Source: Gnetum montanum
Lineage: Eukaryota; Streptophyta; Gnetopsida; Gnetales; Gnetaceae
Length of the DNA stretch: 64,000 nt
Assembly: GCA_015680685.1 (NCBI GenBank)
Contig: MNCI01008033.1
Span: 1 to 64,000, forward strand
Direction of reading: 5' to 3'
The notes beneath the pieces are model-generated. The model had not been told where the DNA came from and ran no database searches. It was given only the letters and a program-made list of their open reading frames with translations. The translations under genes were made by a program, and so were the position numbers. Below are positions 43,250 to 55,300 of this stretch, piece by piece. Position 1 is the first letter of the stretch. Each line of letters begins with the position of its first letter.

Positions 43250-45961
43250 ATAAAGAGATAAGGTGAAAATTTTAGTTTAAGGTTTTTTGATATTGAAGAA
43301 AACACCAATGCTGGTCTTACTAGAAAATTTTCACTATAGAGGAGGGTAAATTTTTGGATGGTTTTGAAGAAGCAATGCTGGCCTTTGGAACACACAAAGG
43401 CAGGTGTGACTTACAACCATGTTGGCCTTTTAATGTCCAACAACTGTTGTGAAAATGTTTTCAAATCCCAAATCACATGAAACCTTTGCATTAGGTTTTC
43501 GTGATAGGGGATGGGTGGCAGTGTTGGTTTTTGTTGTAGGAATAAATGTTGTTTCTCAAAGGTTTTCTTGGTTTTGGTAAAACACTAATGTTAACCTTGT
43601 AAGAAAATTTTTATAGTAGAGGAAGGATAAGGTTTTGGTTGGTTGTGAAGGAATAATGCTAGCCTTTGGAACACACAAAGATAGGTGCAACTTGAAACCA
43701 CACTAGCCTTTCAATGTCCAACAATGGCTATGAAAATGTTTTTCAAAGCCCAAATCACTTACAACCTCCATGATAGGTTTTAGTGGTAGGAAGATGGATG
43801 GAAGCATTGGTTTTTATTGTAGAAAAAATGTTGTTAAAGTTTAAAGATGTTGTAGTGTAAATTCAAGGTTTAGTACTCACAAAAATGTTATTAAAATGGC
43901 AAATAGGATTGGATGTAGAACTTGGGTAGAGGCCCTCCTTTTAGCAGAAAAAAACTATAGCAATTGAAAACCTTGATTGCTAGAAAACTAGAAATTCTAG
44001 GTGGAATAGCTTTAATCTTGGATCCCAAGGGCCTTCAAGAAAGAGGATGCAAGATGCCCTAGATGGTTTGGATGATAACCCAGGGACTTATAGAGTATAA
44101 ACAAGAGTAATAAAAAAGAAAAATAATGCAAATCTAGTTTAGAAAAAAATTCATAGAATAGTATTAAATTATACTAATTTGCACAACAAACAGAACTATA
44201 AAATTTATTGCAATAGAATATCGGAAATAAAGAAAAGTTTAGGATGCGTACAAATGATGCATGGGGATGTAAAGGATTCACTTCAATGGAGGTTTGAAGT
44301 CTATTGAAGCTAGTAGCCTTAAACACCATGGTCAACTCCATGATCTAGGTGCTCCACAACTCCAAAAATTGTAAAACCTTGTTATTCTTCTTACCAAATC
44401 TACAACATTGATGGTACATGGGGTAAGATGTGTGAGGGGTTTTGGGTCATAGGAAAGAGCCACACTAGGAGTCTTTATGCTAGATAGCTCAACATTGCCA
44501 CAAAATCTCACGTGTTGAAAGTGATCAAAATGGTTGTAGGTTCCATGCTATAAAATCTCCAAGAAAGCCTTGTGTTTGCAATGCTTTTTCAAATCTCTTA
44601 GATGTCGAAGTGATGGAACCTTTTCATGGTGCTCAAGCTTGGTTTATATAGGTTTTATGACCATAATTGTAGCTACAAATTTCTATCCTAGTTGTTAATA
44701 GATTGATGTTACATGCAAGTGTAGAAAGTGTCTAAATCTAGCATGGTTTTCATTTATAGTAAATTTTGTTTCTCAAAGGTTTTCTTGGTTTTAGTAGAAC
44801 ACTAATGCTAGCCTTGTAAGAAAATTTTTACAATAGAGGGATGGTAACGTTTTGGATGGTTATAAAGCAATAACATTGGCCTTTGGAGCACACAAATGTA
44901 GGTGCAACTTGTAACCACGCTAGCCTTTCAATGTCTAGAAATTACTATGAAAATGTTTTTCAAAGCCCAAATCACCTGCAAACTCCATGCTAAGTTTTAG
45001 TGGTAGGGAGATGGGTGGCAGCATTGGTTTTTATTGTAGAAAAAATTTTATCAAAGGTTAAAGATGTTGTAGTGTAAATTCAATGTTTAGTACTCACAAA
45101 AATGTTATTAAAATGGCAAATACAGCTGGATGTAGAACTTTAGTAGATTTCCTCCTTTTAGTAGCAGAAAACTATAGCGATTGAAAGTTTTGATTACTAG
45201 AAAACTAAAAATTCTAGGTGGAACAGCTTTAATCCTAGATCCCAAGGGCCTTCAAGAAAGAGGATCCAAGGTTCCCTAGATGATTTGGCTGATAACCTAG
45301 GGACTTATAGAGTATAAACAAGATTAATTGAAATGAAAAATAATGTAGATCTAGTTTAGAGAAAAATTCATAGAATAAGACTAAATTATACCAATTTTAA
45401 CAATAAAGATAACTATAAACATTATTGCAATAGGATATTGGAAATAAAGAAAAGTTTAGGATGTGTACAAATGATGCCTGGGGATGTAAAGGATTCGCTT
45501 CAATGGAAGTATGGAGTCTGTTGAAGCTAGTAGCCTTAAGCACTATAGTCAACTCCATGATCTAGGTGCTCCACAACTTCAAAAATTGCAAAACCTTATT
45601 CTTCTTCTCACCAAATTTGCAACATTGGTGGTACATGAGGTAAGATGTGTGAGCGGTTTTGGATCATAGGGAAGAGCCACACTAGGAGTCTTTATGCTAG
45701 ATAGCTCAACATTGCCACAAAATCTCACACAATCTCAAGTGTTGAAAGTGATCAAAATGGTTGTGGGTTCCATGCTATAAAATCTCCAAGAAATCCTTGT
45801 GTTTGCAATGCTTTTTTAAATCTCTCAAATGTCAAAGTGATGGAACCTTTTCATGACCATAATTTTACCTACAAATGTCTATCCTAATTGTTGATAGATT
45901 GGTTACATTTAGGTGCAGTAGGTATCTAAATCTAGCATGGTTTTCATTTATAGTAAATTTT
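43250..45961. repeat. Tandem duplication of about 1.2 kb, with an extra 300-bp partial copy
   Basis: Copy 1 (partial) 43250-43550, copy 2 43551-44767, copy 3 44768-45961. Copies 2 and 3 start at GTTTCTCAAAGGTTTTCTTGG and stay collinear, including GCTAGCCTTTGGA, TCAATGTC, CAAGGGCCTTCAAGAAAGAGGAT, TCTATTGAAGCTAGTAGCC or its variant, and the AATCTCCAAGAAA block. Copy 3 has lost about 25 bases near 45850. No gene recognised inside; probably non-coding element or 5' LTR/leader sequence of C. Confidence 0.85.
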
Positions 45962-46074
45962 GATACCTTCAAGATGCCAAAACCATTCTAGTTACTGAAA
46001 ATAGTAAATAGGACTTTTACCCATACTAGCTTCTTCCACCCATGGTAGCCTTCCAAGAGTAACGTTGAGCTTGT

Positions 46075-46265
46075 AGGAGTAATGCTAAGTTGCATGGGCA
46101 ATGCTAGGTTGCATGAGCAATGCTAGGGTGTTGGAATAATGGTGAGACTATTGGAGAAACACTTGACTTCTTGGAGTAATGTTGGGGCTATTGAACTTCA
46201 TGAGCAATGTTGAAGTTGCATGAGCCACATTGAGGTTGCAAGAGCCACATTAAGGCTTCAGGAGC
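46075..46265 (+). repeat. Short repeats of about 20 bp (GCATGAGCAATGCTAGGTT type)
   Basis: Words such as TTGCATGGGCAATGCTAGG, TTGCATGAGCAATGCTAGG, GTTGCATGAGCCACATTGAG and GTTGCAAGAGCCACATTAAG follow one another with gaps. A degenerate minisatellite next to the duplication and homopolymer. No coding content. Confidence 0.65.
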
Positions 46266-46326
46266 TAAACTCCTCAACACTAAGCATAGATGACTCCAAC
46301 ATAGCAAAGGTAATACCCACCTTCCA

Positions 46327-46360
46327 CCCACACCCCCCCCCCCCCCCCCCCCCCCCCCCN
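46327..46360. other. Poly-C run ending in an unresolved base
   Basis: About 30 C residues followed by one N at 46360. This is a sequencing or assembly problem spot; length is not reliable and the sequences on either side need not be truly adjacent. Glycine-rich open frames across it are artefacts. Confidence 0.95.
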
Positions 46361-47849
46361 AAATGCCAATTTTGGTATTCCAAAAGGCATTTTTGATCAC
46401 CCCTCCCCCCAACAAAAAAAGCCCAAATATAGACATAATATGACTTTTTTAACTTGGGGATTGAGGCTATGACCACTTTTGAGGAATTTTTTAAGCCCCA
46501 AAAGTTAAGGTATGTGAAATTGTATCTCTGTATTATAATCTTCACATTTTACAATGAAATTTTAGCCTTGGATTTCATGGGGTGAAAGTTATAATGCCAA
46601 AAAGGTTACAACATGCATTTTCTTAGAGGTATTTTAAACTCTGCCCTGTATCTTATCAAGACATCCATCCTCTTTTGAACTTCAACATCCTAAAATTTAG
46701 GAACTTGGAGATTATGATCCATGATTGACACCTTTCCAAGGTTAATTGAAAACTAGAAATCTACCAAAGTAATTCATTCATTATTTTACTAACATATCAA
46801 TCCAAAATATTTATTACAATAATACACAAAGTTAAGCAAACATATTAGTATTAGGTATGGTCCTTAGCTTCTCAATGAATCTATCAACCAATCCTAATAC
46901 CCATTCCTCCATATTAATGCTCTCCCAAATTTTTTTCTTAATTCTTTATATACACACAAGCATAAAAAATACATAATAAGTTTAAAAAATAAAATTAATT
47001 AAAATATATAAACATAAAGAGGAGAAAATATACAATAAAATAAAACCAAATATAGAAACCTTTAACTTACTAGAAGATAAATTATCTTCTTCTAATAGCT
47101 TGCTTGTGATGAGGAGGCCCCATGGATTCCATAATCCAAGCTCTCTCAATGTCATAAAAATAGCAAATTTGAACAAGAAAATAAAATGAAAGCTTTATTC
47201 TTGCTTAAATGGAGAATTCACATATGAAAGGAAGCACAATTCCCAAGGATAGATAAGAGATTCAATCCAACTCTCATAGACTCAATCAAAGAAAACACAC
47301 ACTCACATGGATGATGATCAAGTCACCTTGCCAAGACTCTATCTCTCTGTACTCTTCTCTCACTCACCTTTCTCTCCCTGGAATCTCTTCTCACTCTCTA
47401 GACTTTCTTGATCAAATTGAAGGTCCAAGAAGTCTATTTATATCTTTTTCTCCCCTATCTCTTCATCTTCCCTCAAATTTATCATTGAATTTAATTTCTA
47501 TTAAAATTTATGTGAGACCTCTAACAAGAGATATCTTTCCCAAGTGCAAAGATGTCAGAGTAGACATCTTCAAATCATGTGGGATATCTTAGTAGAGATG
47601 CATACAACACAAATTGATCATCTCACTTGTAATTGGAACATCTCCTCTACAAGGCCAAAATACAAATATGCTTATTCCAAGGTTTGGAACCTCCAAACAC
47701 CTCCAAACAAGTGCCCATACCTTCTAGAACACCCTAAAGTCATCAAAATAGTTCAAAAACACTCAAAAACATGATAAGACTCTAGGAAAATATCCCATCA
47801 TTAAAGATATGTTGCATTGGCCTATTTGATGTCCAAATCAACATGCAAT
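46361..47849. other. AT-rich region, possible LTR on the minus strand
   Basis: No gene. A minus-strand TATA-like GATATAAATAGACTTC (near 47437-47450), a pyrimidine-rich block TCTCTCTGTACTCTTCTCTC (near 47341), and AGACATCT-type words near 47560 resemble the LTRs of elements D and E. If it is an LTR it would be the 3' one of an element containing the gene at 47850-49520. No TG..CA borders could be fixed. Confidence 0.35.
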
Positions 47850-49520
47850 TCGCTTTCTCCTAGTCTCATTGAAAATGAACTCTTTCTTGGGAAACAAGAA
47901 GCTAGGAACCTTAGTAAAGAATAACCAAATATCATCAATAATGTTGTCCAATCCATGACTTGAATGATCATTTGACAACTGATTAGATTCTAATAGCTCA
48001 TGGTCCTTAAAAAATCCAGTATCAAAGTTTCTTCCTCCTACACAATTTTGGTGTTATCCTTACCAACATCATTTTCCAAATCCAAGTTAACCTATTCCTT
48101 TAACAATCTCCTCACTATCTCCTCCTCTTCGCTCATGGTAGCCTCTATTACTACCTTTCTTTTCTAAGCTTTTTCTTCCTCCTTTTCCTTTTTCTTCACC
48201 TCCTCATAGGGCTTTCTCTCTACTTCCTCCTTGGCATACCTTTTAGCTTCTACTTTGGTTAAAGTATGACACTTTATTTTCCTTAGTGTCTTCAAAGGCA
48301 CTATTAATAACAAACACAAATATAAAAATATGTAAATAACTAGACAAACTATAAAATGAAATACTCAAAAAACATACAAAAATATGAAGATATATAATAG
48401 TAAATACATAGTAATGACTTATGCTCACTTAGTTTCTTCTCTATCCTAGCATCTTTCATCCCTAAGTTCTCTTCTTTAGAATTGTAGGGACTCACAACCT
48501 AAACATCACCTACCATCATTTTCTTAGAGGTTACCCCACCATCCTACATGCTAATAGCACATGCTTAGATATCCTTAAGTTCCTATGTTTGATGACTATG
48601 AATAGGATATTTCATGATAAACACAATGCTAGTAGGAATAGAAGATTTAGCTACATCCTCCTATAGTAAGGATGTGACATCTAACTATCCTTCCATAGTA
48701 GAGAAAAGGGTCAACATGATGTTGGTAACATGTTGATACAAAGATGGTGAAAAGTCCCTTTTACTAAAAATCCTTCCATCCTTGTTTGACATTGTAAGCA
48801 AGCAACTTTATAAAGCATCATAGCATGTCATAGGAAAAACTAAAATTCATAGAGTTAATGTTTCCTTTTTTATTAATTAGCCAAATATTATTAAACTCCT
48901 TTGTCACTTCATATTCTATGTGATTGGTCTAATCGCGCTTATCATGGTAATAAAAATGATCATAAATAATTGAGGAAACATCATTTTTATCTACCTAGTA
49001 TGCTGACAAAAGATCCTTAGATAGATGATATACATAAATCAAGTCATGATTTCCATAGTGAAGGATTTTTTGATCATTGCCCACATATTTCACCCAAATC
49101 CTAATTATCTGATTATCCACATTGGATAATTTTTTGTTGTCCTCTACAATAGAACCATCATCGAAAAAGCCAAGCCAATAGCATAAGAAGCCCCTATTCC
49201 ATTAGAGGAAAATCTCTTTTCCATATGCCCAAAACACAAATATCATTGCTAATAGGATTAATATTCCACCACAACAATAACATCTATGGATGAAATTGTG
49301 GGTGATTTTAGAGTGAAAAGGAGAATGAAACCTACCTACTTAAATTTATAAAATTCCTTTCTTCCTCTCATAGGAAAACATTTCTACTTGATGGATCAAG
49401 GTTTTTTCCCTCTGAAATAGAAGTTGAAGGCGTGTGAGATCCTCATGAGTTCCATACTATCACAACCATCATTGTAGAACTACATGGCCTTTATTTCATT
49501 ATACAAATTATCATAAAATA
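47850..49520 (-). pseudogene. Decayed multi-exon gene of unknown function
   Basis: Coherent minus-strand frames interrupted mostly by TAG and TAA. In order: YNDGCDSMELMRISHAFNFY (near 49450), VEDNKKLSNVDNQIIRIWVK and DLIYVYHLSKDLL (49150-48990), IEYEVTKEFNNIWLINKKGN (near 48915-48860), SPSLYQHVTNIMLTLFSTME (near 48740), YNSKEENLGMKDARIEKKL (near 48430). An intron (about 48297-48427, GTGAGC...TTAATAG) then leads to a highly charged exon (KRYAKEEVERKPYEEVKKKE near 48200) and the C-terminal SFLFPKKEFIFNETRRKRIA with TGA near 47850. At least two frame changes. I recognise no family; probably transposon-borne like the convergent gene of C and F, but the sequences are not alike. Confidence 0.5.
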
Positions 49521-50579
49521 TGTACACTTGTTAGGGATGCTTTACCTCCTTGCCTATGGCAATTACTCTTTTGTATGAAGTGGGATTTAGGACTAGATGT
49601 ATTAGAAAATGAATGTGTCTTAGCTCTCTAAGGAAATGGTGTATGTGTGTGTGTGTGTTTGAGTTCTTTGTCTATGATTTTTTTTTGTATGCATATTTCA
49701 TTGATCATATTACTTATGCATTTATTTAAGGTGTGTCTAATATTACTCTTATCATGTCCTAATAGGTTATATGTATTTATACTATACTTGCAGATACTTT
49801 GAGCTTTGAGGCATAATCTAGCTTAAATATGCCCTTCCTCGATACTATTTCAAAAATTTCAAGTGATGTTGAACTATGCTTTGATAAAGAAATACCATTA
49901 CACTTGGTATCAAAGCCATGGTTTATGCTTAATTTATTGTGGTATTTCATGATTCATCATTATGATCTATTAATTATAATTTCTATACTACCATGGCACA
50001 CAAGAATAAAAGCAAAGGGAGCCACATTTATAGAAATGCTTCTACTAGTTCTAATCCTCTTAAAGGGCCAACTAAGAAGAACAATATGAGGGAATATGCA
50101 TATGAGGAAAAACATAAAAATTGTTCAAACATGAATACCTAAATGTCAATGAGAAGATGCCTTTCAGGAACAATGAGAATCACTCCCTCGACAAGGTACA
50201 ATAGTTTTGAAGATAGCTCCTAGAGGTTGATGGCATGCTCATTAGTTACTTGCTGGTTACTAAATAGATTAAAGTGATTCATGATCTTGTAGAAAAGATA
50301 GATGTCCCATATCTATAAGAACTAAATTTAGGAGTAAAATACAAGCTTTCTACATCTCCAAACTTTATGTTATAGAACTAGGTTAAGCAAATGAGAAACA
50401 TCATTGATGAAGTCTAACTCTCTATGAAAGACATCCTACAAAGAATGATCATCCTAGAGGCATATGTGGAGAAGAATGATGCAAGGAACAAGAGGCTTGA
50501 TGACTAGTTATTTATTTAAGCAAAGAAAACTACATATAGGTTTGGCTAGTTAACATATAAATTCTAAGCTAAAGAACCC
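49521..50579. other. Mostly unassigned, weak coding remnant on plus strand
   Basis: A (TG)n stretch near 49647 and an AT-rich part to 49800. From about 50090 to 50560 a plus-strand frame gives helical pieces (SMKDILQRMIILEAYVEKND near 50430) broken by TAG and TAA; it may be the tail of a gag or coat-like gene of the element whose LTR starts at 50580. No firm assignment. Confidence 0.3.
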
Positions 50580-51488
50580 TATTGACCTTTTCGTGTGTCA
50601 AAACTTTGAAAAATGGATAATTGATCAATGTGTTTTATAATACTTTATAAGCATAAAGAATTTGAGCTTAGGACATTAATAGAACTAAAAAATGAGTAAG
50701 AATGGATAATCTAACATGATGGAGTCCAAGAAAAGATGTAAGGAATCAGAGAAAGATCATGATGATAGGAGACATCCCAAGATAAGAGAAGATGACTTGC
50801 AGATTATCAAGACATCTCCTACTCCTAGAATATATCTTAATTGAGAAGGTTTGGTCTTGGACAAGACATCTCCTTGAAAAAATATATTTATCCTCCAAAT
50901 ATAAGATATCTTATCCTAAGGTAAGACATCTCTCATAAGATGTCTTGTTTTCCCAAAAGATGTCTCCTCCAAGATCTCTTACACTTAGACAAGATGTCTC
51001 CTTTAAGACATCTTGCACTTAGACAATATGTCTTTCCTACAAGGTCACAAAATAGTGAGACATCTTAGGCCTCACAAAAGATATCTTGACTAGACATTTC
51101 TAATCATTGTGAAGATTCCAACAAGAAAATGGAGGAGAAAAAGGTTGTAAAGGGAAGACATTCTCAAAGGGAAAGTGCAAGCCTTGATTAAGTAATTAAT
51201 CAAGCAATTGTATACATATTTTGTGAAGTTTAAGAACCTTAAATCTCTATCATTTGTTGTACTTTTTTGTATGTCACAAAGTAAGGAATCTAAATTTTAG
51301 TTCATTTATTTCTTGACTTTCTTTTCTTCATTGTAACTCCTAAGGGGCTAGATGTTCATTTCCCTACAACATTGATGTTCTTCTTATGGAAAGACATAGA
51401 TTATAAAGGCTTATATCTTGTTGGGACCTTGAGGGGTTGGATGCATTTCTAAGAGAAAAAATCCCTTGTGGAGCTATAGATGTAAAAA
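50580..51488 (+). mobile_element. Copia-type LTR (element E), truncated
   Basis: Begins TATTGACCTTTTCGTGTGTC, the counterpart of D's TGTTGACCTTTTGGTATGTC, and follows D's LTR in layout: AGACATCT/AGATGTCT-rich middle (50760-51100), then CTTGTTGGGACCTTGAGGGGTTGG. It breaks off at 51488, where another LTR begins; the final part and any primer site are missing. Whether the element's inner part lies to the left or right cannot be told. Confidence 0.7.
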
Positions 51489-52074
51489 TGTTGCCCCGAT
51501 GTTGTCTGGCACCCAAAGGAATTCACTAAGATCCAATGGATTTGGGGTAGAAGACCTGGGGAATACACCTCAATTGAGCAAGCAACTCTTGAGTGAGTGC
51601 AAGCAAAATCATAGCTTCTTAACATATATTGCAATGCACCTCATGGAAGGTAACCAACTCCAAAACAAGGACCATGCAAACAAGCACACAAACAACCTTG
51701 TAGACAACATCAGTGGGAGGGAAAATGATGCACCTACAAGGGAAGGTGCCTCATCCCCAGATCCCCCATGATCTGGTACAAGGTGTGGCTTGGCACCACA
51801 CTAAAACTATCCAATCTTGGCTTCCTACATATCTATGACCACCGTAGAATCAGGGCCATGTAGTTCTCCACGGTGAGGGGGGGGGGGGGGGGGGAATGAA
51901 GAGGACTTAGAAGAGAGTTACAACAAGAGGGTGTCCTATTGCTAGCTTGCTACCGCCAAGCCAGGGTGGGTTTTCTAGCACTTGAGAGTCACTTGAGGGT
52001 GCATCAAAGTGTTCCATGGCCCCCAAACCATGGGGAGAGCCTAGGAGAACCACCACCCTAGGACATCTCTAACA
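51489..52074 (-). mobile_element. LTR of a second gypsy-type element (H), minus strand
   Basis: 586 bp with TGTTGCCCC...CTCTAACA ends (minus: TGTTAGAG...GGCAACA). Immediately outside the right end, the minus strand reads a polymerase tail ending SLCEGG then the LTR, the usual layout of a gypsy polyprotein running up to its 3' LTR. Contains a run of about 18 G near 51876 whose length may be unreliable. It interrupts the copia LTR at 51488. No partner LTR found in the window. Confidence 0.6.
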
Positions 52075-52330
52075 ATCCTCCCTCACACAAAGAAGAAATG
52101 TCCTCAGAGCGGAGCCTAAGATAGCTTCAAGAGTACACTTTTGTATGGGTTCGGAACTCTGTCAACTCCTCTGACACCAAGCTTGAAGGAAGATACCAAC
52201 TCCAACACCTAATACATCCTTCCATCCAATGCCTCGCATGAAATGCAAGGGAAATTGGAGGAATCCCAAAGACTTTCCTACTCTATAACAAGTGGGAGTA
52301 GTTCAACCCAAAGTGCCAACATCTCTAAGG
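52075..52330 (-). pseudogene. Polyprotein C-terminus of element H (integrase tail)
   Basis: The minus frame gives SSLVSEELTEFRTHTKVYS, one stop, then LRLRSEDISSLCEGG, close to the ends of gypsy polyproteins (a ...LEDK..L.EGG pattern) just before the polypurine tract and LTR. Upstream a neighbouring frame has ALDGRMY*VLELV, similar to the P-x-x-IL-D-x-R start of a chromodomain region. Short and decayed, so only the position and EGG ending carry weight. Confidence 0.4.
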
Positions 52331-55300
52331 CATCCCCTAGATCCATCCCTTCTGAGGGTCTAGAGACATATATTCTTGCGTAAACCCATACTTATGCAAG
52401 AAGCCAGCTCCTCTTCCACAAGTCTCGCCGAGTTTCTTTGTGAATGGCATCTCAGCACCCATCGATTTTGAGGGCTCACCAGGGCCACTACCCATGGTGA
52501 GGGACTTGGAAACATCAAACTAAGAGGGAGGACATGCTCTGAAAGAGCCATGTCACCACAAGCAACTCATGCTTGCCAGAACTTCATGTTTTGCTACTCA
52601 CATCCAAACCCATGAGGTCTCACCAATGCAACCATCTAAGCACTAATTCCACATGCATTGGTATCATGTGCCTTTTTTTTCCATCATGTCTGTTCAAGCT
52701 AGTATGAAGGGAGTCAAGCATGTTCTCCCTTCCAAACAAGGTACAAGGGCATATCTTTTAAGCTTGACCTTGCTATCCATAGACACCAACATCACACACC
52801 TAAATTCACCATCCAATAGTAATCCATAGCCACAATGAGAGAGAAGATTCAAAAAGCTATTTGGAAACTTATCTAAGAGGTTATCATACAATAAGCCCAA
52901 ACTATCATCAACACTTCTTGTGATTGTCCAACATTGAGAATGCCTACTCGAATGTTAGAACAAGTGGAGGATCTATTGGGCAGCCAACCCCATGACAATC
53001 CTCCATACATACATCTCATGTCAATCATAAGCATATCATTGAATGTAACCATAATATCTCGTTCATGGAGAAGGATCAACCATACTTGTTACATACAAGC
53101 TATCCTTCCCACTCCAAGTTATGGGACAAGCACCATTTTCTAAACACTAGGTCCAAGAAAGAATATAGAGTTACCTCTGAGAGCAACAAAATCATAAATT
53201 CTCCAAGGAACGTCAAGGTTCCTAGAATTTGAATTTCCCCACTTTATCGAGAACGACTGCCAGTCTCATGATCAACACCTTTCATTAGCTTGTTGCACTT
53301 GAAGGAAGGATCCTCTTTGGGAGGTTTCTTCCATAGGTAAGTATAGCAACCCAGCTACACCTTACCCACAATACACACCCAAATAGTCAATATAGCCAAC
53401 AAAACCATATCATCGAACTATTACCAGTTGAGGGAAGACATGGGTTCACAAGTCTTGCCCAAATTCAATTTCATCCCTTTGAAATTTTATCAAGAGGGAT
53501 CTCTGTTTCATCTTGGGAGATCTAGGTTTTTGTTTCATACATCCCAGTCAAGCCCATTTACACCAATTTTTGGTGGACAAGGCCTCACCACTACCTATTA
53601 TCATTCAACCCAAATGATGGACACAAGTCAATAATAACATTTTTCCCATAGGAGGACTGGGTCCTCAAGATAGTTTTACATGGAATGGGTTTCACCAACA
53701 TCAATTACAACTCAAAACACTACATGATTCATCCCCGAAGGGTTTACAATAAGGGTGATCTACCATAGAACCCCAACAAGGGACTTCCTCTGAAGCCCCC
53801 AAAAGCTAAGTGAGTACATAAGATCATGCCCTGCTTACAAGAAGGAACATCAACAACGTGGCCTCACAAAGGAGGTTCCCTGAATTCAACCCACATAACA
53901 AAATTCTATCTCTAAAAACAAACCCCAAGAGTTCATGAACATGGGGCAACTGCTAGGAACAAGTCCCAAACATCAACTACTTCTATGTCCCAAATAGAAG
54001 ACAATCATCTCAGTACCACTTGGCCTTATTATTTTAGGAATTGAAGAGGGAATCCAACGAAATGGAGAATAACCCCTCATAGAATTAAAGATTCATCAAG
54101 TGAAATCATGCTCAACTCTACTATCCCACCATGGAGGTGAGAACACCGACATGAATTAACATTACACTAGAGGCATGGGACAATACATTAGGGAGGGACT
54201 GTGTGATACATCAATGTACATAAGGTACAAAGTACATGGGAAAATTCAGCAAGACATCATAGCCTATTAGGCACATTGAGTCCCCTATCATGGAATCACA
54301 CCATAGCCCATGAAAGCACCAATAAGTCCCAAGCCATAAGAGTGCATCATAGTCCTCCAAAGCACCAAAAGCAATTAGTCATGAGAGCCCACCAACATGC
54401 ACAAATCATTAGAAGCCCCCAATCATGAGAGCATAGGCTCAAGTATTTTGAGCACATTCAAGCCCACCAAGAAAGGCCACTAAGAGAAGTCACAATTTTT
54501 GTATCTATAACATCATTTATTCAAGGATGGACCACCATCCCAATGTTTGCACAACTACTCCATGATCACATCTAACATGGAAGAGTGAGTCTAGGTGCCA
54601 ATACCCAAAACTCAACTCAAATCCACCACTAGACATTACATTGATTTGAATTTCAGTTTTCCATTATAATTCACATGGCCACAGTGAACCACCCATTATC
54701 AAGATCAAGCACATCGACCAATTTGTTTGTATTTCAAGCTATATACCACCATTGATCATATGTGGACAAGATCTTTTCCAGTCCAGGAACACAAGAGAAA
54801 ATGTTCCAAAGATTTATCCTATCTGAAGGATGTTCACCAAAGTGCACACCATCCAGGCATTCCAACATCACCAAGAGAACACGGCATCAATTCAAGAGCA
54901 CAATGGGCAAGTACATGCCTTGGTCCATTCATTACAACACTGTATCGCAACTAAAGAACTTCCCATGAGGTTTTCAATAGAATTATACATCAAGGCACAA
55001 AGGCTATTTACAACATATAGCAAGGATGCTTCAAAACAAGCACCAGGAAAGCACCATACATCAAGCTTGGCCTTGTCATAGGGTGTGGCATAAGCCTACA
55101 ACCAGGAGATAACTGAGTCACATAAGGCAATACATCTAGCACTTTTGAGTGCATACCATCAAATTGAGAATATCATAAGGATACATTTCACACACTCGAG
55201 GATAGGAATACATTTGGGAACATACATGGTATTTGGGAATGCTACCCAAGCCTAGAAGGCTATAGGAAAAACTACCCAAGCCCATCCTAGGCTAAAGGAT

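Noticed and set aside
43090-43395. Pro/Ser-rich minus-strand frame
   Set aside because: Produced by the G-rich purine tract on the other strand; no start context or homologous copy.
46188-46545. Glycine-rich open frames on the minus strand
   Set aside because: They run through the poly-C run and the N; length and frame are not reliable.
54727-55081. Three overlapping plus-strand frames as genes
   Set aside because: Low-complexity, C-rich sequence leaves all frames open; no domain or conserved copy.
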